Positions 1 to 6,450 of a DNA stretch of 28,828 nt are shown here, piece by piece (positions within the stretch are counted from its first letter, which is position 1; each line of letters opens with the position of its first letter). The DNA is from JAVXNW01 sp036645575. Lineage in GTDB: Bacteria > Bacillota > Clostridia > Christensenellales > Aristaeellaceae. Where the stretch lies: positions 1-28,828 of the forward strand of contig JAVXNW010000019.1 in assembly GCA_036645575.1 (NCBI GenBank), in the 5' to 3' direction. The notes below the pieces were generated by a model. That model was not told the origin of the DNA and ran no database searches. It saw only the letters and a program-made list of their open reading frames with translations. The position numbers and the translations under genes were made by a program.

Positions 1-143
1 GACCGGGGATTTCGCTCGCTGCGGCGAGCGACCGGCCTGCGCGGCCGGACTGCGCAAGGCTTGAAGCCTTGACCACATCCTCGCTCACGCGAGGCGCTCC
101 TACCTGTCCCGCCCCTTGAGGGGCGGGACAGGTAGGAGCGCCT
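1..143. repeat. Cluster of five consecutive hairpins ending in a 25-bp perfect palindrome
   Basis: Five inverted repeats lie almost end to end. They are 12-31 (8-bp stem, 4-base loop), 32-48 (CCGGCC/GGCCGG, 5-base loop), 56-70 (AAGGCT/AGCCTT, TGA loop), 79-94 (CCTCGC/GCGAGG, loop TCAC) and 92-143. The last has 25-bp perfectly complementary arms around the central TG at 117-118. The stop codon of the small secreted-protein gene (100-102) lies inside the large palindrome. No T-run follows on the minus strand, so it is not a classical intrinsic terminator, although it could still stop or stabilise the mRNA end. It may continue to the left of the window. Confidence 0.8.
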
Positions 144-426
144 GCGCAAAGGCCGTCTGCGCTGCACGCGCCGCGCGCGCATTCACGCGAAAACCACGCC
201 GGTAATTCAGCTGACCAAGCGCGGCATGTACCGCCTTTAACTCGGTGCCCCCCGCCCGCTCGAGCACCGCGCTCGAAAGCGCAAGCATCGTCTCCGGCGC
301 AGCACCCTTGCCCTCCTCCGTCAGCGATCGCGCGAGCAGACGCTCTGACTCCAACCGCGCAAGCCCGCTCAGCGGCGCCGTGAGCAACAACATCAAAACA
401 AACAGGCACAGCCACTTCTTTTTCAT
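100..426 (-). CDS. Small secreted protein of unknown function
   Basis: The 108-residue product starts with a Lys-rich stretch and a hydrophobic core (MKKKWLCLFVLMLLLTAPLS), a clear Sec signal sequence. The mature part is rich in Ala, Arg and Glu and looks helical; I recognise no family. It is the last gene of the minus-strand group after two secreted CapA-like proteins, 120 bases downstream of the nearer one. No convincing Shine-Dalgarno sequence precedes the ATG, which lowers confidence, and its last codons form one arm of the 25-bp palindrome at 92-143. It could be a genuine small exported protein or the remnant of a longer gene whose end was replaced by the hairpin region. Confidence 0.5.
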   Translation of the reverse strand: MKKKWLCLFVLMLLLTAPLSGLARLESERLLARSLTEEGKGAAPETMLALSSAVLERAGGTELKAVHAALGQLNYRRGFRVNARAARAAQTAFAQALLPVPPLKGRDR

Positions 427-546
427 GAAGGTATGCTATGCCTGTGAATGAACTTTTATGCGCGCATTACCGCTGCGACCCGCGCCATCCCGGGATCCCC
501 GCAAACCCGCTGCCGCGCGCCCCGCTATCCCGCTTCGCTGCGCGGA

Positions 547-2184
547 TTACGGGTTGCCCTTCTTATAGGGCGCGGGGTTTAGCCCCGGACGAGCGGAATA
601 GCGATCGATCGCGCTAAAGACCGCGCTATAGCCCTCGTCGCCCGGCTGGTAGAGCATCGGCTGACAGTTGTTCGGAAGCTCGCGCGGCGCACTGCTCGCC
701 CGGCCCGCGTAGATCGTCGGCACCTGCGGCTCCACATAGTCGTTCTCGAGATCGACCAGCAATTCCTGCTGTACCACCATGTTGTCGTACTTGAACAGCG
801 GGCCTGAGCTCTCGATTCCGCCCAGATCGTAGTAGATGTATTTGCCCATGTAGCGCTCTATGCCGCTGATCACGTGCGGATGATGGCCTAGCACCAGCGC
901 CGCGCCGCCCTGTATCGCCGAACGCGCCTGCGTGATCTGCGAATTGCGCACCGACTGCGTGTGCTCCGGCACATCGCAAAAGTGCATCGACACAATCACG
1001 ACGTCGCAGCTCTGCTTGATCTGCCGAACCCTGTTGCGGATCGTCGACGGACTGGCGGGCGTCTGAAAACCTAGAAACCCGACCGTCACGCCGCGCACGG
1101 TCATGGTGCAGTTGCTGGTGTCAAACGAGGTGTCGCTCAGCGTAATCCCCGCCTTGCGCAGGATGGATTTTGTCGCGCTCTTGGTGCCGAAGTCGTTGAT
1201 GTGGTTGTTGGCGATGTTGGCGACCTCCACACTGCCCGCGGTCAGGATGTTCGCATACTCCGGCTTTCCGTAAAAATTGTACTTGCGCCCGCCGTCGCGC
1301 GGCTTTCCGCCCTTGAGCGGGCCCTCTAGGTTGAGAATCGTGATGTCGTCCTTTGAAAACAGCCGCACGAGGTTCTTGAGCACGTACCCATAGTCGGGCG
1401 CGCCCGACTGGCTGATCAGCTGCTCAAAGCGCTTGTCGCTCTTTCGCAGCGGGTCGCCACCCAGCACGATGTCGCCGCCCGCCGAGATCGTGATCGGGGT
1501 CATGCGGGACTTGTCGCGCACGCGCACTTCTACGCTGTCCGCCTTTGTGGTGCCTATGACGGTGGCGGTGATCGTCGCAACGCCTGCGCGCACCGCCGTG
1601 ACCAGCCCTTCCGAACTCACCGTCGCGACCGCCGCGTCGCTCGTCTGCCAGTCGATGACGTGGCGCGTCGCGTCATGCGGCAGCACCTTGACTGACAATT
1701 GGTGGGTGCGCTCCCCCGCTTGCGTGGGGTCGAGCAGCACGAGGTCGCGCTCGCTCAGCGTGACGGTGGCGACCGGCTTTTCCTTGACCGTCACCCTGCA
1801 GGCGGCCTGGATGGGCCCCGCTTTTCCCTGAATCTGCGCAAAGATCCGAACCGCGCCGGGCGCGACGCCGGTCACCAACCCGTCCTTTGAGACGGTCGCA
1901 ATGCCCGGATCTTCGCTCGTCCACGTGATCGTCTGGTCGGTCAATCTGCCCAGCGTGGGCTTTGTGCTGACGCGCAGATGCACGCTTCCCGGCTTTCCAC
2001 GCAGGTTTAAAAGCGTCGCGCGCGCGGGCATCACCTTGATCGCGCTCGGATACACCGTCTGAGCCAGCTGCTCAAGCTTCATGAGCGCCCGATAGCGCGC
2101 ATCCGCCGGGCTCTCTGCCTGCGCGCCGATCCCCAACAACAAGGTGAGCGCCAGTGCCGTCAGTGCGGAAATCCATCGTTTCAT
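547..2184 (-). CDS. Secreted CapA-family protein with two Big_2 Ig-like domains
   Basis: The 545-residue protein has a signal peptide (residues 1-23, ending AQA). Two bacterial Ig-like Big_2 domains follow (about 50-135 and 140-225), each carrying the typical ATVS..GLVT..G...I pattern. A PGA_cap/CapA metallophosphatase-like domain runs from about 233 to 490. Visible CapA motifs are GDIVLGGD, NLEGPL, ANNHINDFG and LGHHPHVISG. CapA proteins are linked to poly-gamma-glutamate capsule synthesis, but many homologues have unknown substrates, and no capB or capC gene is nearby. The start is supported by AAGGAGG upstream of the ATG. It follows its paralogue by 46 bases, so the two are probably cotranscribed tandem duplicates. 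A surface location outside the membrane is expected. Confidence 0.85.
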   Translation of the reverse strand: MKRWISALTALALTLLLGIGAQAESPADARYRALMKLEQLAQTVYPSAIKVMPARATLLNLRGKPGSVHLRVSTKPTLGRLTDQTITWTSEDPGIATVSKDGLVTGVAPGAVRIFAQIQGKAGPIQAACRVTVKEKPVATVTLSERDLVLLDPTQAGERTHQLSVKVLPHDATRHVIDWQTSDAAVATVSSEGLVTAVRAGVATITATVIGTTKADSVEVRVRDKSRMTPITISAGGDIVLGGDPLRKSDKRFEQLISQSGAPDYGYVLKNLVRLFSKDDITILNLEGPLKGGKPRDGGRKYNFYGKPEYANILTAGSVEVANIANNHINDFGTKSATKSILRKAGITLSDTSFDTSNCTMTVRGVTVGFLGFQTPASPSTIRNRVRQIKQSCDVVIVSMHFCDVPEHTQSVRNSQITQARSAIQGGAALVLGHHPHVISGIERYMGKYIYYDLGGIESSGPLFKYDNMVVQQELLVDLENDYVEPQVPTIYAGRASSAPRELPNNCQPMLYQPGDEGYSAVFSAIDRYSARPGLNPAPYKKGNP

Positions 2185-2230
2185 TTGCTACATGCCTCCT
2201 TAAAATAGATGTGCCATGGCGAAAAACGGG

Positions 2231-3850
2231 CTAGTCCGGCGACAGATTGACCGTGGACATGGCTTGAATGCGCGCGAGCACTTCTTTTCCCTGCGTTCCG
2301 GTCAGTATCGCGGGCTGCCAGTTGTTGACCGGCGCGCCTAGGTTGCCAAAGCCGTCGGTCGCCGGATAGGTCTCGCTCGATGTGGTCGTCGTGCAGGGGA
2401 TGACCTTGATGCCCGCGTCCTCCACATACCCGGCCTCGTCGATGCGGAAGCGCCACTGAAAGATCAGCGAGTCGGTCAGCGGTCGACCCGAGGCGTCCGC
2501 CTTGTGCTTGATCCCCACGATGAAATTGCTCAGATCAAAGACGATGTACTTGCCCCGGAATTGATCGATGCCCGACGGAATGTGCCGGTGATGACCCAGC
2601 ACCAGGTCCGCGCCCGCGACGATCGCCGCGCGCGCCGCCACGCGGTCGCTCGCGTAGTTCTTCGCCGTCCATTCGGGGGTATCGCACCAGTGAAACGTCG
2701 CAACGACCACGTCGCATTGCTTCTTGAGCAGCCGCACGCGCGTGCTCATGTCCTCCAGTTTCGTGGGCGTCTGCCAGCCCGCAAACCCGATCTTGATCGT
2801 CAGGCCGTCCTTCTTGACCGTGTAGATCGTGTCCGTCTTAAAGTCGGTCCACTGAACGCCCGCGCTCGTCAGGCTGCGCCGCGTCTCCTTGAGCCCGTTC
2901 CCGCCAAAGTCCAGCGTGTGGTTGTTCGCCAGATTGCAAACCTCCACCCCCGCGCCCTTGAGCATCCCCGCGTAAGACGGCAGCCCCCGGAACACGTGCG
3001 GCTTTTTCGGGTTGGTCTTGGTCGCCGTCGTCAGCGTGCCCTCCAGATTGACGATGGTGACGTCGTCTGCGCGAAACACGCTTTCGACGTTTTTGAACGG
3101 GTAGTCCGTTCCGTACTGCGCGATCAGCTGCGCAAACGTCGCCTCGGTCGAGCGCATGAGCGCGCTTTTGGCCACGGGATCGCCACCCAGGATCACGTCG
3201 CCCACCGCGGACAGCGTGACAGTGGTGCTCTTGCCGCGCACGCGCACCTTGCAACGGCTACTTCGCCCGTCCGCCGTCGCGACGATCGTGCTCGTGCCCA
3301 CGCGCAGCCCGGTCACCACGCCTTCTTGCGTCACCGAGACCACCTCGGGGTTCGTCGAGCGAAACGATACCGCGCGATTGGTCGCGTTCGCGGGCAGCAC
3401 CATGGGTCCTTTTAGGGCCTCGCTCTCTTCGTTCACGTCCAGCACGAGGGCGCTCTTTGAAAGCGTCACCTTCTGAACGCGCACCGCCTTGACCGTTATG
3501 CGCCGCAGCGCAAAACGGCCGCTCTCGGCATGGGTCGCCTTGATGGTCGCGACGCCCGGCTTGAGCGCCGTAACCCGCCCCGTTTCGTCCACCGACACCA
3601 CGTCCGCGCCCGCGGCCACGGACCAGAGGACGGGCGCGTCCTTGTCTGCGGGGCGGATCTGCACGTTCAGCTGCAGGCTCGCGCCCGCTAGCATCCGCAC
3701 GGTTTTGGGCAGTATGCGCACTTGCGTGACCAGCTTTGGCAGCGATCGGGTCACGTCGGGCGCGGTGCGTGGGCGCGCGCTTGCGGGCAAGGTGCCCAGC
3801 GTCAGCAGGAGCACCAATACAAGTACGGTCAGACGCATGGCTTTTTTCAT
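2231..3850 (-). CDS. Secreted CapA-family protein with two Big_2 Ig-like domains (paralogue)
   Basis: This 539-residue paralogue of the neighbouring protein has the same architecture. It has a signal peptide (MKKAMRLTVLVLVLLLTLGT, cleavage likely near PASA), two Big_2 domains (about 45-125 and 128-210) and a PGA_cap domain from about 215. Motifs are GDVILGGDP, NLEGTL, NLANNHTLDFG and LGHHRHIPSG, which hold the metal-binding Asp, Asn and His residues of the calcineurin-like fold. I chose the ATG at 3850 because GGAGG lies upstream and a signal peptide follows. The frame stays open further upstream, but there it runs through a promoter and a MITE and is not credible. It is first in its operon, behind a strong promoter. 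Its role in capsule or wall polymers is inferred from the family only. Confidence 0.85.
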   Translation of the reverse strand: MKKAMRLTVLVLVLLLTLGTLPASARPRTAPDVTRSLPKLVTQVRILPKTVRMLAGASLQLNVQIRPADKDAPVLWSVAAGADVVSVDETGRVTALKPGVATIKATHAESGRFALRRITVKAVRVQKVTLSKSALVLDVNEESEALKGPMVLPANATNRAVSFRSTNPEVVSVTQEGVVTGLRVGTSTIVATADGRSSRCKVRVRGKSTTVTLSAVGDVILGGDPVAKSALMRSTEATFAQLIAQYGTDYPFKNVESVFRADDVTIVNLEGTLTTATKTNPKKPHVFRGLPSYAGMLKGAGVEVCNLANNHTLDFGGNGLKETRRSLTSAGVQWTDFKTDTIYTVKKDGLTIKIGFAGWQTPTKLEDMSTRVRLLKKQCDVVVATFHWCDTPEWTAKNYASDRVAARAAIVAGADLVLGHHRHIPSGIDQFRGKYIVFDLSNFIVGIKHKADASGRPLTDSLIFQWRFRIDEAGYVEDAGIKVIPCTTTTSSETYPATDGFGNLGAPVNNWQPAILTGTQGKEVLARIQAMSTVNLSPD

Positions 3851-3895
3851 CCGTGTTATACCTCCGGTTTTCTGGGAAAATAATCCTTCCATTTC

Positions 3896-3924
3896 AGTAT
3901 AACGAAAAGTGCCGCGCCTGTCAA
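3896..3924 (-). promoter_or_regulatory. Strong sigma-A promoter of the CapA-like operon with flanking inverted repeat
   Basis: On the minus strand, TTGACA (3919-3924) and TATACT (3896-3901) are separated by exactly 17 bases, close to consensus. A perfect 9-bp inverted repeat, GTGCCGCGC at 3909-3917 and GCGCGGCAC at 3929-3937, encloses the -35 box in its 11-base centre, as an operator would. The start codon is about 45 bases downstream of the -10. Confidence 0.8.
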
Positions 3925-3953
3925 CGCAGCGCGGCACAATAGCCATCATTTTA

Positions 3954-4120
3954 CTAGGGAAGCGCTGAATAAATCCCGCACGCGCTGGCGGCTGCATTTC
4001 CGCCATCTCCGCCCTGCAAAATCCGGGGCGTAGCGCTGCTACGCCTTCGGCTTTTGCAAGACGAAGCTTGCGAAAATTCAGCTCACCATCACGCACGTTC
4101 TTTAATCAGCGATTCCTTAG
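3954..4120. mobile_element. MITE-like element with imperfect terminal inverted repeats
   Basis: The left end (CTAGGGAAGCGCTGAATAAA from 3954) matches the reverse complement of the right end (CTAAGGAATCGCTGATTAAA, ending at 4120) at 17 of 20 positions. Weaker matching continues for about 15 more bases. The element is about 167 bp and encodes no protein. It holds an internal hairpin near 4026-4044 (GCGTAGC/GCTACGC). The ends lie at CTAG and TTAG, or an inner TA on each side. This would fit IS5-group (YTAR) or IS630-group (TA) mobilisation in trans, but the family is a guess. It lies between the CapA promoter and the terminator of the long operon. Confidence 0.6.
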
Positions 4121-4135
4121 GCTATTTACGCAAGC

Positions 4136-4183
4136 AAAACCACGCGCTACCAACCGCTTTTGGTTGGCAGCGCGTGGTTTTTT
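4136..4183 (-). terminator. Bidirectional intrinsic terminator after the long operon
   Basis: AAAACCACGCGCTACCAACC pairs with GGTTGGCAGCGCGTGGTTTT (4162-4181), giving a stem of about 20 bp with one A/C mismatch and a 6-base loop. Runs of T follow on both strands (six on plus, four on minus). It lies about 60 bases past the stop of the last minus-strand gene of the operon. Confidence 0.8.
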
Positions 4184-4245
4184 AGGCCGCGATCGGCGGC
4201 ATTCGCCCCGCGCGATTGCGCCCATGATCGGCGGCGCGGCATTCA

Positions 4246-5523
4246 TTAGGCCAGCGCAATTGCGCCTGCGTACAGCAGCAGCTGAACTGCGCCCTCAACG
4301 CCGATTCTTCCGTGGCTGTAGGTCAATCCGCCCTGCAAATAGGCGGTAAACGGCGCGCGGATCGGCGCGTCGGCGGACAATTCAATCGAAGCGCCCGCGA
4401 CAAACGTGCCTGCCGCCATGATGACCGGATCTCGATAGCCGGGCATTTCCCACGGCTCGGGCGTGGCCTCGCTGTCGACCGGCGAGCAGGCTTGAATCGC
4501 CTGCACGAACGCGATCAGCTTTTCGGCATCGCCAAAGCAAATTGCCTCGATGATGTCGCTGCGCGGCGCGTCGTAGGCGGGGCTCACGGCAAAGCCCAAC
4601 TTTTGAAACGCGCGGGCCGCGAGCACGCCCGTCTTAATCGCCTGCATGACCACGTGCGGCGCCTCGAACAGCCCTTGATAAAACGGCTGATAGCTGGCGG
4701 CATACGAGCCAACTTCCGCGCCGATGCCCGGGCTTGTCAGGCGATAGCTGACCAGCTCGACCGCCTCGCGCGTTCCGGCGATATATCCGCCGGTCGGCGC
4801 AATGCCGCCGCCGATGTTCTTAATCAGCGATCCCGCGATCAAATCCGCGCCCATGTCGCACGGCTCCACCACGTCGGTAAATTCGCCGTAGCAGTTGTCC
4901 ACCATGACGAGCGCGCGGCTGGATTTTGCGTGGATCGCCTTGACCGCCTCGCCAATCTGCCCCGTCGTCAGCGCCGAGCGCCAATCGTAGCCGCGCGAGC
5001 GCTGAATGAGCACCAGCCGCACCGCGTCGTCTAGGTTATCGACGACCGATTGAATGTCAATCTGGCCATCCTCTGTCAATTCCACCTGACGATAGCCGAT
5101 GCCGTATTCCTTGAGCGAGCCCTGCCCCGCGTCCCCGCCAAGGCCGATGACCTGCTCCATCGTGTCGTAGGGTTTGCCCGCCGCTGAAAGCAGCACGTCG
5201 CCGGGGCGCAATACGCCAAACAGGCACAGCGCCAACGCATGGGTTCCGGAGGCGATTTGCGGCCGAACCAGCGCGGTTTCGGCGCCCAGCACCTCGGCAA
5301 ACATGCTCGACAGGGTGTCCCGGCCGATGTCGTCGTAGCCGTAGCCGGTGGTCTGCGCAAAATGTCGCGCGCTGACGCGGTGATGTTGAAAGGCCTTCAG
5401 GACTTTGCGGGTGTTTTTTCGTTCGATGACGTCAAGCGCTTCAAAGACCTGCGCGCAATCCTTTTCGCAGGCGTCCAGGAAGGCCATTGTCTGATCGCTT
5501 ATTTCGGGCAACTGAATTTGCAT
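4246..5523 (-). CDS. Methionine gamma-lyase family PLP enzyme (YnbB / aluminium-resistance family)
   Basis: The protein is 425 residues if translated from the ATG at 5523, which has AGAGGG just upstream; a TTG seven codons earlier is possible. It belongs to the fold-type I PLP enzyme family annotated as methionine gamma-lyase family or aluminium resistance protein, like Bacillus YnbB. Visible features are the N-terminal GYGYDDIGRDT segment, VRPQIASGTHA, the PLP-ring Asp in VMVDNCYGEF (Asp209), and the Schiff-base Lys in GSLIKNIGGG (Lys235). The substrate is not established for most members; C-S lyase activity is assumed. It overlaps the end of miaA by 25 bases and is the last gene of the operon. 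A miaA-ynbB neighbourhood is also found in Bacillus. Confidence 0.88.
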   Translation of the reverse strand: MQIQLPEISDQTMAFLDACEKDCAQVFEALDVIERKNTRKVLKAFQHHRVSARHFAQTTGYGYDDIGRDTLSSMFAEVLGAETALVRPQIASGTHALALCLFGVLRPGDVLLSAAGKPYDTMEQVIGLGGDAGQGSLKEYGIGYRQVELTEDGQIDIQSVVDNLDDAVRLVLIQRSRGYDWRSALTTGQIGEAVKAIHAKSSRALVMVDNCYGEFTDVVEPCDMGADLIAGSLIKNIGGGIAPTGGYIAGTREAVELVSYRLTSPGIGAEVGSYAASYQPFYQGLFEAPHVVMQAIKTGVLAARAFQKLGFAVSPAYDAPRSDIIEAICFGDAEKLIAFVQAIQACSPVDSEATPEPWEMPGYRDPVIMAAGTFVAGASIELSADAPIRAPFTAYLQGGLTYSHGRIGVEGAVQLLLYAGAIALA

Positions 5524-6443
5524 GCTTCTTCCCTCTTCTTCCAAATCATTTGAATTTCTTCCACAATTTTATCGACGCTTTGTTCGCAGGCGTCAAGCCA
5601 ATGCGTGCGCGAATCGCCTCGGAACCAGGTCAGTTGCCGCTTCGCGTACCGGCGCGTGCTCTGCTTGATGCGATTTACCGCCATTTCGAGCGGCTCCTCC
5701 CCTGCCAAATGCGCGAGCAACTCCTTGTAGCCGATCGCCTGCATGGCGGTCGCGTCGCGAGGAACGCCCGACGCGCGCAGAAAACGCACCTCGTCCAGAA
5801 GACCCGCCGCCATCATCTCGTCCACGCGCGCGTCGATGCGGGCGTAAAGCGTTTCGCGCGGCCAATTGAGCGCAAACAGCAGGCCTTCGTAGTCGCCGGG
5901 CCGTCCCGCGTCCGCTTGAATGTGCTCGGTCAACGTCTTTCCGCTCAGAAAAAAGACCTCAAGGGCGCGAATGACGCGCCGCGTATCGTTCACATTCAAG
6001 CGCGCGGCCGCGGCCGAATCGATTGAAGCCAGCTTTTCGTGCAGCGCCTGCTTGTCAAGCTTCAGGAGCTCGGCCCGCAGCGCGTCGTCGCCCTTGACCG
6101 AAAACCCGCGCGGCTTGGTCAGCGCGTCAATGTACAGCCCGGTTCCGCCGCACAATATGGGGATATTGCCGCGCGCCTTGACCTGCGAAATCACCTTGAG
6201 CGCCATTTCGCGGTACTCCGGCGCGGACAGGTGATCCATTGCGGGATCGGATACGTTTAAAAGGTGATGTTGGACGCCCGCCATTTCTTCGATTGTCGGC
6301 GTCGCGGTGCCAATGTCCATGCCCCGATACAACTGCATCGAATCGCATGAGATGACTTCCCCGCCAATTTTCCGCGCCAGCGCGACCGCAACCGCGCTCT
6401 TGCCCGACGCCGTCGCGCCGCCAATGACCATCAGATTTTCCAT
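5499..6443 (-). CDS. miaA: tRNA dimethylallyltransferase MiaA
   Basis: The 314-residue enzyme transfers a dimethylallyl group to N6 of A37 in tRNAs that read codons starting with U. MiaB, encoded in the same operon, then methylthiolates this base. Visible motifs are the P-loop GGATASGKS at residues 7-15, the DSMQLYRGMDIGTATP segment with the catalytic Asp, and LCGGTGLYIDAL; length is typical. The start at 6443 is chosen because GGGGAAC precedes it and the P-loop lies at the usual distance. An upstream extension would overlap the end of mutL out of frame. It begins 7 bases after the mutL stop and its end overlaps the PLP-enzyme gene, which suggests translational coupling. Confidence 0.96.
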   Translation of the reverse strand: MENLMVIGGATASGKSAVAVALARKIGGEVISCDSMQLYRGMDIGTATPTIEEMAGVQHHLLNVSDPAMDHLSAPEYREMALKVISQVKARGNIPILCGGTGLYIDALTKPRGFSVKGDDALRAELLKLDKQALHEKLASIDSAAAARLNVNDTRRVIRALEVFFLSGKTLTEHIQADAGRPGDYEGLLFALNWPRETLYARIDARVDEMMAAGLLDEVRFLRASGVPRDATAMQAIGYKELLAHLAGEEPLEMAVNRIKQSTRRYAKRQLTWFRGDSRTHWLDACEQSVDKIVEEIQMIWKKREEACKFSCPK

Positions 6444-6450
6444 GTTCCCC

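Noticed and set aside
427..546. Terminator or promoter between the first CapA-like gene and the small secreted-protein gene
   Set aside because: Only short GC palindromes such as ATCCCGGGAT are seen, with no T-run and no -35/-10 pair at proper spacing.
2504..3415. Long plus-strand open frame of 303 codons opposite the CapA-like gene
   Set aside because: It is rich in Arg, His and Ala, has no ribosome binding site, and mirrors a gene with signal peptide and domain motifs on the other strand; a shadow of GC-rich coding sequence.
3851..4096. N-terminal extension of the second CapA-like protein in the same frame
   Set aside because: The extension would cover the strong promoter and the MITE end, lacks a ribosome binding site and would bury the signal peptide; the ATG at 3850 is far better.
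4814..4834. TTAATCAGCGAT resembling the MITE end, inside the PLP enzyme gene
   Set aside because: It encodes the conserved PLP-lysine region (SLIKN) and has no partner repeat nearby, so the match is chance.
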